Positions 7,869 through 15,985 of a DNA stretch of 51,452 bases are shown piece by piece. Both the position numbers and the translations under genes were made by a program. Position 1 is the first letter of the stretch; each line of letters starts with the position of its first letter. The notes beneath the pieces were generated by a model, which made no database searches, had not been told where the DNA came from, and worked only from the letters and a program-made list of their open reading frames with translations. Source of the stretch: an uncultured Lachnospiraceae bacterium (GTDB taxonomy: Bacteria > Bacillota > Clostridia > Lachnospirales > Lachnospiraceae); NCBI GenBank assembly GCA_945949045.1, contig CAMFDG010000013.1:1-51452 (forward strand). The letters run 5' to 3'.

Positions 7869-8162
7869 CCATAAGGTCTTACGTTCGTGGGACCAAAGCT
7901 CGGGGTGTTTTTCATATTGGGTATTGATCCAGTCTACGATCTCCTTTTTTCCATCCTCTGAAAAAGCAGCATATTTTTCTAACTTCAGGCTGTCATCTGT
8001 AAGATCAAAGATTTTAGGGCCGGGCCAGACCCAGGCGTGGAAAACCGGTTCATTCTCCTCCGGGGTTTCCCGCCGGATGAGAAAACGCATTCCGTTGATC
8101 CAGCCGGTGTAGCTTGTCTTTTTATAGTAGTTCAGGTTCAGTACTTCGTCGTATGTAAGCAT
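7866..8162 (-). CDS. Conserved-looking small protein of unknown function
   Basis: A soluble 98-residue protein rich in aromatics, with WINGMRF, FHAWVWPGP and a C-terminal IVDWINTQYE segment. I recognise the general look of a short Clostridia hypothetical but no named domain. An RBS (GAAAGGA) lies about 7 bases before ATG. It is monocistronic, with its 3' end reaching the tRNA-Ile terminator. No function is proposed. Confidence 0.7.
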   Translation of the reverse strand: MLTYDEVLNLNYYKKTSYTGWINGMRFLIRRETPEENEPVFHAWVWPGPKIFDLTDDSLKLEKYAAFSEDGKKEIVDWINTQYEKHPELWSHERKTLW

Positions 8163-8241
8163 TGGGGGGTCCTTTCAGGTGTTTCATCATTCTCACAATT
8201 CCTATCATAGCATAATACATTCCCAAAGGTAAGTGCGCTGG

Positions 8242-8277
8242 TTGACAAAATGGTGTAAATAGGTATAATTACCTATT
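8242..8277 (+). promoter_or_regulatory. Promoter with palindromic operator for the reductase operon
   Basis: TTGACA (8242-8247), 16 bp, TATAAT (8264-8269). A perfect inverted repeat AATAGGTA-TAAT-TACCTATT at 8258-8277 is centred on the -10 box, where a repressor would block polymerase. The protein that binds it is not identifiable here. Confidence 0.7.
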
Positions 8278-8335
8278 GTTCAAGGAAAATAAGAGTATGA
8301 TCTGAAATAAGAATGAATATAAGAGGGAGGAACAT

Positions 8336-9877
8336 ATGGCATCGGATTATTTACAGGAGTTTTTGCCAGATTTGGAGGAATTTCGTGCAAAAACGATGCA
8401 GTTTCATAACGGACAGATGACCATACCGGAGTACAAGGGCTTTTCGGGAGGATACGGCAGTTACGCCCAGCGTGGCGGAAAAAAGCATATGCTGCGTCTT
8501 CGAATGGCAGGAGGAAGACTGACAAAGGAAAGATTGGCATTTGTTTGTGATTCGATTCGAAAATATGGGATTGATACGGTTAAGCTGACCACCTGTCAGT
8601 CTATCCAGTTCCACAATCTTGAGGCGGAGGATCTGTGCATTCTCATTGAGGAGGCGTGGAAAGCAGGGATGATCTCCCGTGGAGGCGGAGGAGATTTCCC
8701 CAGAAATGTGATGGCGTCCCCCTTGTCCGGGGTAGAGGAGGGTGAATATTTTGATGTTCAGCCCTATGCCCAGGCAATGGCAGACTATCTGATGCAGTTT
8801 ATCCGTGCGGTCAAGTTTCCGCGGAAACTTAAGGTGGCCTTTTCCAATTCTCCCAAAAATGAAACCCATGCTACATTTCGCGATCTTGGTTTTGTGGCGA
8901 ACAGTGATCACACCTTTGATGTATACGCGGCAGGCGGACTCGGCAACCGACCGGCACTTGGCGTCAGGATGGCGGAGCATGTTGCACCGGAGCAAATCTG
9001 TTATTATGCAAAGGCCATGGTGGATACCTTTGTCACTTACGGAAACTACGAGAACCGTGGCCGGGCAAGAACCAGATTTTTGCAGGAAACCCTTGGAGAA
9101 GAGGGCTTTTTGACTGCTTACCGGCAGAAGCTTGCAGAAGCGATGAAGAGTGAGAAGCTGACGATCTCTGTGGGAGAGCCTGTGGTTGAGAAGGCGGGTA
9201 CAAAGGATCTTCTGACCCATAGACGGGCCCTTCCTCAGAAACAGGCAGGCCTTTACAGTGTATTTTACCAGCCAATCGGCGGAATGATTGCACCGGAGAA
9301 GTTTTTTGAACTGGAGGACGCTGTCCGTGATATGGATCAGGTGGAGATCCGGCTGACTCCTGAGGAAGGAATGTATATCATTAACTGTAACTCACAGGAG
9401 GCCCATAGACTTCTTGAAATTACGGAGGATGGTGCCAATACGCTGTTTGAAACTTCCGTTGCCTGTGTGGGCAATGCGATCTGCCAGGTGGGAGTGAGGG
9501 ATTCCCAGGCGGTCTTAAGACAGTGTGTGGAGGCTGTGCGAAAAGAAAACTTCGCAGACGGTGTTTTGCCGAAAATCCATATCAGCGGATGTCCATCCTC
9601 CTGTTCGGCGCATCAGACAGGCACCATCGGCTTCCGCGGTGCGGTGAAGCAGTCGCCGGACGGGCCGCTTCCCGCCTGTGCCATTTTCATTGACGGATGC
9701 GCAGCTCAGGGTGAGGAGGTTATCTCCGAGGCAGGAAAGTCCATCGTGCTGGAGGACATTCCGAAGTTTTTGGTGGAGCTGGGCAGTATGATTTCGAAAG
9801 ATCAGGAAACCTATGATACCTGGTCTGTGAAGAACCATGATAAGCTGGAGGAACTGATCGCAAAGTACACAGCATAG
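8336..9877 (+). CDS. Sulfite/nitrite reductase, siroheme [4Fe-4S] type
   Basis: A 513-residue protein with the two-repeat ferredoxin-like plus siroheme architecture of assimilatory sulfite/nitrite reductases. These transfer six electrons to sulfite or nitrite. The cofactor cysteines are visible as Cys377-x5-Cys383 and Cys419-x3-Cys423 (ISGCPSSCSAHQTG). The substrate-side basic region is around KLTTCQSIQFHNL. Length and single-subunit layout match ferredoxin-dependent enzymes (NirA/Sir-like). Sequence alone does not decide between sulfite and nitrite. A good RBS (AGGGAGGAAC) precedes ATG. The promoter overlaps a palindromic operator, so expression is probably controlled by sulfur, nitrogen or redox state. 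The next gene follows after 13 bases. Confidence 0.85.
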   Translation: MASDYLQEFLPDLEEFRAKTMQFHNGQMTIPEYKGFSGGYGSYAQRGGKKHMLRLRMAGGRLTKERLAFVCDSIRKYGIDTVKLTTCQSIQFHNLEAEDLCILIEEAWKAGMISRGGGGDFPRNVMASPLSGVEEGEYFDVQPYAQAMADYLMQFIRAVKFPRKLKVAFSNSPKNETHATFRDLGFVANSDHTFDVYAAGGLGNRPALGVRMAEHVAPEQICYYAKAMVDTFVTYGNYENRGRARTRFLQETLGEEGFLTAYRQKLAEAMKSEKLTISVGEPVVEKAGTKDLLTHRRALPQKQAGLYSVFYQPIGGMIAPEKFFELEDAVRDMDQVEIRLTPEEGMYIINCNSQEAHRLLEITEDGANTLFETSVACVGNAICQVGVRDSQAVLRQCVEAVRKENFADGVLPKIHISGCPSSCSAHQTGTIGFRGAVKQSPDGPLPACAIFIDGCAAQGEEVISEAGKSIVLEDIPKFLVELGSMISKDQETYDTWSVKNHDKLEELIAKYTA

Positions 9878-9890
9878 AGCAGGTGGGAAT

Positions 9891-10643
9891 ATGTTTGGGA
9901 AAAAGGATGAGACGGATCGGCTTAAGGATGCACTGGCAGCAACGGGCACTGATATGAATCAGTTCCGAAGCTGGCAGAAGCTGTATGATAAGAGAAACAG
10001 ACAGCTGGAGGCCGTCCGGACAAAATATGAGCAGGCAAGGCAGTGCGGAGAACAGGCCATGACAGATGCCGGAAGAATAGAAGAGCTTCTGACCGGGGAG
10101 ACACAGACAGATACTAAGGCAATTTTGCTGCTTTTGAAGGATCTTAAGCGATTGCAGAACCGGTTTGACCATGAATTTCTGGTGAGTAAAGAGGATCAGG
10201 AACTGCACTCCACCTATGATGCAATCCTTCAGTTTGGAGCAGACGCGGTGGAGGATCCCAAAAGGCGTCTGATCTTTCAGAGCGAGATTGAAAATCTGAT
10301 AGCACTGCTGGGGGAAAATCTGGAGAAGGAATCGGTAGATCCGGAAAAGCTCAGCTTCTTTTACCTGAATCACACCGATGAGGAACTGGCAGAGCTTCCG
10401 CCCCTGGAGCGCTTTCAATTGGTGGACCGGATCTACGAGGAGGAATTTCTTCGTCCCATCCGTCAGATGGTGGAGGATGCCTTGTGGAGAGCCGATGAAG
10501 AGAGGAATGCCTTTCAGGGCAACAGTGACAGAAAAAGTTCCCGATATCTGGAGACAATTTCAATTTTTCCGGAAAAAACAGAGGGGTCTTCAGATGTAGA
10601 GGAGCGCGCGAAAAAGGTGCTTTCAGAGGTGCTGCATATATAA
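9891..10643 (+). CDS. Hypothetical helical protein downstream of the reductase
   Basis: An unrecognised 250-residue protein. It is highly charged, with long predicted helices and coiled-coil character around residues 15-65 and 85-150. There is no signal peptide or membrane segment, and no Cys cluster that would suggest redox partnership with the upstream reductase. It follows the reductase by 13 bases with a plausible RBS (GGTGGGAAT), so co-transcription is likely. The repeat locus begins about 11 bases after its stop. No function is proposed. Confidence 0.75.
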   Translation: MFGKKDETDRLKDALAATGTDMNQFRSWQKLYDKRNRQLEAVRTKYEQARQCGEQAMTDAGRIEELLTGETQTDTKAILLLLKDLKRLQNRFDHEFLVSKEDQELHSTYDAILQFGADAVEDPKRRLIFQSEIENLIALLGENLEKESVDPEKLSFFYLNHTDEELAELPPLERFQLVDRIYEEEFLRPIRQMVEDALWRADEERNAFQGNSDRKSSRYLETISIFPEKTEGSSDVEERAKKVLSEVLHI

Positions 10644-10654
10644 GATGTGTGTAA

Positions 10655-10789
10655 CGTCGGTCCATTTGCCGAAGGCAAATTTTGCATGGACCGATGTTCA
10701 AAGATTGTGTCAAGTTTTCAATGAAAACTTGACATGTAGCGTCGGTCCATTTGCCGAAGGCAAATTTTGCATGGACCGATGTTCAAAGA
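10655..10789. repeat. Alternating palindromes: two identical 50-bp units around a third hairpin
   Basis: The 50-bp unit at 10655-10704 recurs with no mismatch at 10740-10789. Each unit folds with outer stem CGGTCCAT/ATGGACCG and inner hairpin TTGCC-GAA-GGCAA, and ends TGTTCAAAGA. Between them lies a perfect 12-bp hairpin TGTCAAGTTTTC/GAAAACTTGACA (10708-10734). The second unit ends directly at the SD of the next gene. The array lies between two same-strand genes and holds no ORF of its own. Confidence 0.92.
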
Positions 10790-10802
10790 GGAGGGACAGA
10801 AA

Positions 10803-11342
10803 ATGGAACGCCGACCGCAGAGCGGACAGATTTACAGACATTTTAAAAACAAACTATATCAGGTGATTGCCATTGCTACTCATTCGGAAACAGGAGAGGA
10901 GCTTGTGATTTATCAGGCACTTTATGGAGATTATCGTGTCTACGCCAGGGAGCTTTCCATGTTCGTAAGTGAAGTGGACCATGAGAAATATCCACTTGTT
11001 ACGCAGAAGTATCGGTTTGAACTGGTGAACCTTAAGGAAGAGACCAAAGAGGCGCCGGTGTCTCAGGAAAAGGGTGATGAGGATGTTTCAAAGAAAACGG
11101 AAGATGAGCTGATTGATGGTGTGCATCCGAAATTAATGGAGTTTCTGGAGGCAGATACCAGTGAAGAGCGTTACAAGATTCTTTCTACCATGGGCGACAT
11201 CGTCACCGATTCCATGATTGATACCATGGCTGTGGTGATGGATGTGGTCATTCCGGAGGGACAGTTGGAAGACCGCTATGACGACTTGAAGCGCGTGATC
11301 CGTACCAGACAGCAGTATGAAAATGCCAGCCGGCTGCGTTAG
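10803..11342 (+). CDS. DUF1653 domain protein
   Basis: A 179-residue protein. Residues 1-70 match the DUF1653 pattern ([20 protein letters not shown], then [18 protein letters not shown]). The rest is a charged linker and a helical tail ([11 protein letters not shown], then [13 protein letters not shown]). I chose the ATG at 10803, 6 bases after GAGGAGGG. An upstream in-frame ATG at 10767 lies inside the palindromic repeat and has no RBS. DUF1653 has no assigned biochemical role that I know. It converges on the CYTH gene and their stop codons overlap by 4 bases. Confidence 0.85.
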   Translation: MERRPQSGQIYRHFKNKLYQVIAIATHSETGEELVIYQALYGDYRVYARELSMFVSEVDHEKYPLVTQKYRFELVNLKEETKEAPVSQEKGDEDVSKKTEDELIDGVHPKLMEFLEADTSEERYKILSTMGDIVTDSMIDTMAVVMDVVIPEGQLEDRYDDLKRVIRTRQQYENASRLR

Positions 11343-11788
11343 CAGTCCCGCTGGCTTAAGGTGCTGTTCTGGTATTTCCCGGAGCCGGTGACATCCGCCC
11401 CGAACCATTCCGGCGGCTGGAAAGCATTGGCCTCCTCCACATTTTCAAATTCTACTTCCACTAATATCAGAGGTGCAAGCTCTTCCTCGAAGACATCCAG
11501 TTCCGCAGTCAGCTTGTCCGTTAAGGGAATCAGATATCTGGTCTTTGCAATCAGCCGGCCGTCAATCTTTGGCAGTAGATGATCATAAGCTTCTTTGGTA
11601 AGGGGCAGATTGTATTCCTCCCGGACCATAAGTCCCCTTCCCTTATAAGTTAAGTAATAGTCCTCGTTGGAGCGCCGGATGCGCACCACGGGAGCAGTGC
11701 ACAGGTAGCCCTGTGCGATTTTTTTGCTTTCATAGTTCTCCAAATTCTCCGGCAGTTCTTTTACCAGAAATTTTCGTTCGATTTCCAT
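11339..11788 (-). CDS. CYTH domain protein (triphosphate-tunnel-metalloenzyme type)
   Basis: A 149-residue protein opening with MEIERKF, the ExExK signature of CYTH/ThTPase-fold proteins. Basic and acidic tunnel-lining residues appear in [22 protein letters not shown] and [19 protein letters not shown]. Members act on triphosphorylated substrates such as inorganic triphosphate. The exact substrate here is unknown. The RBS AGGAGG precedes ATG by about 9 bases. It is tail-to-tail with DUF1653. Confidence 0.88.
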   Translation of the reverse strand: MEIERKFLVKELPENLENYESKKIAQGYLCTAPVVRIRRSNEDYYLTYKGRGLMVREEYNLPLTKEAYDHLLPKIDGRLIAKTRYLIPLTDKLTAELDVFEEELAPLILVEVEFENVEEANAFQPPEWFGADVTGSGKYQNSTLSQRDC

Positions 11789-12104
11789 GAATCATTTCCT
11801 CCTTTATGCCATAAGATCATTATTTTACTCTTGATTTTGTTCCAAAACCGGACTTATTTCCATAATTGGACATATGAGAAAAAATTTGTTTCCTACATCC
11901 CAATTTTCATGATCAAAACATCCTAAAAAAAGACAATTGGGCGTATTGTCCAACTGCTTACTCCTCCACGCCCGCATTTTAGGCATTTAGCGGGATGTAA
12001 AAATCAAATTTTTTGATAAATTCAACACCTGGCAACTTCCGATTTGACGATTCGTTTTTATTTTTATCATGAGTATATATTAAACTGGAAAAATTCACAA
12101 GATA

Positions 12105-12113
12105 TGGTATACT
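12105..12113 (+). promoter_or_regulatory. Extended -10 promoter candidate upstream of the DJ-1 gene
   Basis: TGGTATACT is an extended -10 box (TGn-TATACT). No good -35 is seen at 16-18 bp. If used, it gives a leader of about 175 nt that contains the paired elements at 12152-12215. The rest of the 480-bp gap 11789-12268 is AT-rich, and I see no gene in it. Confidence 0.45.
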
Positions 12114-12151
12114 GAAAAGTAGTTTTACAATTGTTGAAATACCGTTTCAGA

Positions 12152-12215
12152 ATTGCACAGTTACTAAGAAAAATATAGTCAACTAGCTACGTCGAGGCTT
12201 TTTGACATGTGCAAT
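12152..12215 (+). other. Possible structured 5' leader of the DJ-1 gene
   Basis: ATTGCACA (12152-12159) is fully complementary to TGTGCAAT (12208-12215). Just inside it GTCAA (12178-12182) pairs with TTGAC (12202-12206), giving two nested helices with an asymmetric loop on the 5' side. It resembles no riboswitch class that I recognise and has no T-tract, so it is not a terminator. Confidence 0.4.
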
Positions 12216-12295
12216 GGGAGAAATAGGCAAGTTATTTGGTCTAGTTATTTCGAAAACGCTGTACTAGGATGATCGTTCAGGGAAAGGAGCAAATC

Positions 12296-12844
12296 ATGAG
12301 CAAAATAGGAATTTTTATGGCAGATGGCTGCGAGGAAATCGAAGGTCTGACTGTTGTGGATATTGTAAGAAGAGCAAAGTTTGAAATCGATACGATTTCA
12401 ATCACCGGAAAGAAAGAGGTGACCAGCTCTCATAATGTTACATTTTTGACAGATACTACTGCAGAGGAGGCAGATTTTACTTCCTATGACGGAATTGTGC
12501 TTCCGGGGGGAATGCCGGGAACTATCTATCTGGGAGAAAATGAAATTGTTAATCGTGTAATCAGAGAATTTGCAGCAGAGGAAAAGCTGGTTGCTGCCAT
12601 CTGTGCCGCACCGAGTGTATTGGGGCAGGCAGGAATTCTTGAGGGGAGAAATGCCACCTGTCACCCGGGCTTTGAGGACAAGCTTCTGGGGGCAAATGTG
12701 AAATTCGAGCCGGTGGTGTGTGATGGCAATGTGATTACTAGCCGGGGGATGGGGACAGCCATTCCCTTTGCGCTGGAGATCGTCCGCTATTTCCTTGACG
12801 ATGCGGCAGTGGAGCATGTGAAGACCGGACTTGTCTATAAGTAA
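12296..12844 (+). CDS. DJ-1/PfpI family protein (DJ-1/YajL subgroup)
   Basis: A 182-residue single-domain protein. The nucleophile Cys103 lies in AAICAAPSVL, and the conserved Glu16 near EEIEGLTVVDI is positioned to polarise it, as in DJ-1 and YajL. Family members are linked to oxidative and carbonyl stress, with glyoxalase or deglycase activity debated. I chose the ATG at 12296 behind AAAGGAG (12283-12289) rather than an upstream in-frame ATG at 12269. It is monocistronic with a long 5' region. A hairpin shared with the opposing SASP gene follows. Confidence 0.88.
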   Translation: MSKIGIFMADGCEEIEGLTVVDIVRRAKFEIDTISITGKKEVTSSHNVTFLTDTTAEEADFTSYDGIVLPGGMPGTIYLGENEIVNRVIREFAAEEKLVAAICAAPSVLGQAGILEGRNATCHPGFEDKLLGANVKFEPVVCDGNVITSRGMGTAIPFALEIVRYFLDDAAVEHVKTGLVYK

Positions 12845-12874
12845 GACCTCAAAAAATTGGTTTTGTGAATATTC

Positions 12875-12913
12875 AAAAACCGTCGCACCTGCAAATCTGC
12901 GGGTGCGGCGGCT
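12875..12913 (-). terminator. Terminator of the SASP gene
   Basis: The stem CCGCCGCACCC/GGTGCGACGG is followed on the minus strand by TTTTT, so it ends the SASP transcript. On the plus strand it is followed by a poorer CTTCTGCTTTT, and it may also serve the DJ-1 gene. Confidence 0.75.
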
Positions 12914-12935
12914 TCTGCTTTTATATGAGCAAAGC

Positions 12936-13145
12936 TTATTTCATCTGCTCTTCCTGCTTCATGATCATCTTCTTGACCATCTCTCCACCGATGGAGCCGG
13001 CCTGCTTAGAAGTAAGGTCGCCGTTGTAGCCGTCCTTTAACGGTACTCCAAGCTCGCTTGCAACCTCTTCCTTGAAACGCTTCATAGCGTCCTTAGCCTC
13101 CGGTACGGCCATACGGTTAGAACCGGATGTGTTGTTTGATGTCAT
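12936..13145 (-). CDS. Alpha/beta-type small acid-soluble spore protein
   Basis: A 69-residue DNA-coating spore protein that protects DNA in dormant spores and is degraded by the Gpr protease at germination. Visible hallmarks are AMKRFKEEVASELGV, which holds the Gpr-type cleavage region, and the C-terminal GYNGDLTSKQAGSIGGEMVKK. A near-perfect RBS AAGGAGGTGA lies 7 bases before ATG, matching the high expression expected. The longer in-frame ORF start is dismissed because it crosses the promoter region. Family members are made in the forespore under sigma-G, but I could not find a clean sigma-G promoter here. Confidence 0.95.
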   Translation of the reverse strand: MTSNNTSGSNRMAVPEAKDAMKRFKEEVASELGVPLKDGYNGDLTSKQAGSIGGEMVKKMIMKQEEQMK

Positions 13146-13190
13146 AATGTTCACCTCCTTATTGGTATATGCCGGAATTCTTCCGGTCTG

Positions 13191-13220
13191 CACATAGGAA
13201 AAAACTGTTTTTCTTATGTG
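13191..13220. repeat. Inverted repeat upstream of the SASP gene
   Basis: A 13-bp inverted repeat (CACATAGGAAAAA against TTTTTCTTATGTG, one G-U) with a 4-base loop lies about 46 bases before the SASP ATG. It could be an mRNA-stabilising leader hairpin or an operator. The remainder of the divergent gap carries only the promoter listed next. Confidence 0.5.
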
Positions 13221-13267
13221 TCTGAGAATATTTTGACCAGAAAAAATAAAAATATGTCGGACAGACC

Positions 13268-13296
13268 TTGACAATTATTGGCAGGCAATATAGAAT
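13268..13296 (+). promoter_or_regulatory. Promoter of the beta-mannosidase gene
   Basis: TTGACA, 17 bp, TAGAAT (five of six), 64 bases before the ATG. Confidence 0.65.
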
Positions 13297-13360
13297 TGCT
13301 GCAGTTAGATTTTTATAGGAAAAAATAACTATTTATAACAAAGAAAACAGGGGGTAAAAA

Positions 13361-15817
13361 ATGACAAGAAAAACGTTAAACGGAACCTGGTCCATGTACC
13401 AGCTTCCGGAGGGGGAAAAAACGGATCTGACCGTTCCGGGCAGCGTCATTTCAGGTCTGATGGCAGCCGGAAAACTGGAGGATCCTTATTACCGTGAAAA
13501 TGAATATTCCACCAGAGAATTGTTCTGGAACGATTATGTGTTTGAGAGAAACTTTACGGTGGATTCGGAAACTCTCGCAGAAGATGAGGTGATGCTGGTC
13601 TGCGAAGGGCTGGATACGCTGACAGAAATTTTTATCAATGGAACATCTGTTGCAAAAACCAGCGATATGCACCGGACCTACCGGATTCCGGTAAAGGAAT
13701 ATTTATCAGAAGGGGAAAACGAAATTAAGATTCGTTTTTTCTCTGTGCTTCAATATATTGAAAACTACCCTTACCGTAAAAATCATAAGACAGATGTGAT
13801 TCCCTGTGGTTCCATGAAGGGCAACCAGCTGGTGAGAAAAGCCCATTCCATGTTTGGCTGGGACTGGGGCCCGCAGCTGGTGGATGCAGGTGTTTTTCGT
13901 GATATTTATCTGGAAAGCTGGAGCAGGGCAAGGATCAGCGATATCCGTATTCATCAGGATCACAATCCAGACAGATCGGTGGATGTGACCACATATATTG
14001 AGGTGGAGTACGTGGACCGCAGAGGGGAAAAAGAGGAAGAGATCACCGTCACTCTGACGGAGCCAAAGACCGGTCGAAGCCGGAACGCACGGGCAGTCAA
14101 AACAGGTGCCTTTTCCTATGAGGCAAAGCTTACCGTGGAGGATCCAAAGCTCTGGTGGCCCAACGGCTATGGGGAGCAGCCGCTGTACTCGCTTGCAGTG
14201 GAAGGCACGGGTGAGACCATCGAGAAAAATATCGGGCTTCGCACCCTGGTGGTAAGTCAGGAGGAAGATGAATGGGGCAGCGAATTTGCCTTCAAGGTCA
14301 ATGGGATTAAAATCTTTACCCGAGGAGGAAATTATATTCCGGAGGATGCCATTTATCCGCATATTACCACAGAGAAGATTGATTCCATTCTTCGTTCCTG
14401 CGCGCGGTCAAACTTTAACTGCATCCGGATCTGGGGCGGCGGCTATTTCCCTTCAGATGCCTTTTATGATCTCTGTGACCGCTATGGTCTGATCGTATGG
14501 CAGGATCTGATGTTTGCCTGCAATGTCTACGATGCCACGGATGAATTTACAGAGAACGTTAGGCAGGAGACCATCGATAACGTGAAGCGATTGCGCCATC
14601 ACGCCTGTCTGGGGCTTTGGTGCGGGAACAATGAGATCGAATCCGGCTGGTACCACTGGGCGGAGTTCCAGACACAGAGCCCGTATCTTCGTGCAGATTA
14701 CATCAAGATCTTCGAGGATGTGCTTCCAAGAGCGGTGGCGGAAACGGATCCGGACACCCTCTACTGGCATTCTTCTCCGTCCTCAGGCGGCTGTATGGAC
14801 AATCCGGATGATGAGAATCGCGGAGACGTTCATTACTGGGCAGTCTGGCACGGACAGAAGCCCTTCAGCGATTACCAGAATTATTATTTCCGCTTCTGCT
14901 CTGAGTTTGGCTTCCAGTCCTTTCCGAGTCTGAAGACCGTCGAGACCTATACCAATGAGAGCGACCGGAATATTTTTTCCAAGGTGATGGAGAGCCATCA
15001 GAAAAACGATTCCGCGAATGGCAAGATGCTTTATTATCTCTCGGAGAATCTTCGCTATCCGAAGGATTTTTCCAGTCTTTTGTATGCATCACAGGTGCTG
15101 CAGGGCATGGCCATTAAAAGCGGCGTGGACCACTGGCGGAGAAACAGAGGACGCTGTATGGGCTCTCTGTACTGGCAGATCAACGATAACTGGCCGGTGG
15201 CATCCTGGTCCAGCATCGATTACTTTGGACGCTGGAAGGCGCTGCAGTATATGGCAGTGAAATTCTATGCACCGATTGCCGGAAGTCTTCGGGTAACAGA
15301 GGATGCGGTGGAATTTTATCTCACCAACGAGACAGACAGGGCTCTTTCTTATTCTGTAACACTGAACAGACAGGATTTCGCGTGCAATACACTTGACGTG
15401 GCAGAGGCTTCAGGAGAGATTCCTGCTTTTTCCTCCGTCTATGTGACAAAGCTTCCGAAGAAGGAAATCTACACAAGCTTTGTCCATGCCATAGCAGAGT
15501 GCGGAGGGCAGCATATTGAGGAGACAGAGGTGATGGCTCCTTATAAATATCTGGAGCTGCCACAGCCATCTTATGAGCTGCAGACCAAAGAGGAAACGGA
15601 TGGTTATGAAATCTCTGTAAAGGCAGACTGCTTTGCGCCTTTTGTGGAACTGGATTTTGCCGATGCAGACGGAATTTTCAGTGATAATTATTTCCATCTC
15701 ACGGGAAAAGAAATCCGTATTACCTTGAAGAAAGGGGATATCAGAAACGGAAGCTTTTCGGGCGCGGAGGATGTCAGGAAGAGGCTGAAGGTGAGGAGCC
15801 TGAGGGACAGCTATTAA
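13361..15817 (+). CDS. GH2 beta-mannosidase
   Basis: An 818-residue glycoside hydrolase family 2 enzyme that releases beta-linked mannose. An N-terminal jelly-roll sugar-binding region is followed by an immunoglobulin-like domain and the TIM barrel from about residue 290 (RGGNYIPEDA). The acid/base is Glu425 in WCGNNE and the nucleophile is Glu515 in SEFGFQS. The RIWGGGYF and WQDLMFACNVYD segments are typical of beta-mannosidases rather than beta-galactosidases. There is no signal peptide, so it probably acts in the cytoplasm on imported oligosaccharides such as N-glycan or mannan fragments. It has its own promoter, and no transporter or regulator sits beside it. Confidence 0.9.
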   Translation: MTRKTLNGTWSMYQLPEGEKTDLTVPGSVISGLMAAGKLEDPYYRENEYSTRELFWNDYVFERNFTVDSETLAEDEVMLVCEGLDTLTEIFINGTSVAKTSDMHRTYRIPVKEYLSEGENEIKIRFFSVLQYIENYPYRKNHKTDVIPCGSMKGNQLVRKAHSMFGWDWGPQLVDAGVFRDIYLESWSRARISDIRIHQDHNPDRSVDVTTYIEVEYVDRRGEKEEEITVTLTEPKTGRSRNARAVKTGAFSYEAKLTVEDPKLWWPNGYGEQPLYSLAVEGTGETIEKNIGLRTLVVSQEEDEWGSEFAFKVNGIKIFTRGGNYIPEDAIYPHITTEKIDSILRSCARSNFNCIRIWGGGYFPSDAFYDLCDRYGLIVWQDLMFACNVYDATDEFTENVRQETIDNVKRLRHHACLGLWCGNNEIESGWYHWAEFQTQSPYLRADYIKIFEDVLPRAVAETDPDTLYWHSSPSSGGCMDNPDDENRGDVHYWAVWHGQKPFSDYQNYYFRFCSEFGFQSFPSLKTVETYTNESDRNIFSKVMESHQKNDSANGKMLYYLSENLRYPKDFSSLLYASQVLQGMAIKSGVDHWRRNRGRCMGSLYWQINDNWPVASWSSIDYFGRWKALQYMAVKFYAPIAGSLRVTEDAVEFYLTNETDRALSYSVTLNRQDFACNTLDVAEASGEIPAFSSVYVTKLPKKEIYTSFVHAIAECGGQHIEETEVMAPYKYLELPQPSYELQTKEETDGYEISVKADCFAPFVELDFADADGIFSDNYFHLTGKEIRITLKKGDIRNGSFSGAEDVRKRLKVRSLRDSY

Positions 15818-15856
15818 CTCCGCCGGAGAGGATATGCGGGTAAATGCAAAAAACTC

Positions 15857-15886
15857 TTGGCAAACAGGTATTCTTTATGCTATAAT
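15857..15886 (+). promoter_or_regulatory. Promoter of tig
   Basis: TTGGCA, 18 bp, TATAAT, giving a leader of about 90 nt before the tig ATG. No stress-operator repeat (CIRCE or CtsR-like heptads) is visible. Confidence 0.75.
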
Positions 15887-15985
15887 GCTTTAATGACTGT
15901 AGTGGTCGCAGTATGCCTGATTTCCGGCCATATACAGATAGAATGAATGTACATGGATGATATATTTAAGGAGGAAACAGATAGA

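Noticed and set aside
8351-9220. 289-codon minus-strand frame across the reductase gene
   Set aside because: It is antisense to a confidently identified gene, with no RBS or motif.
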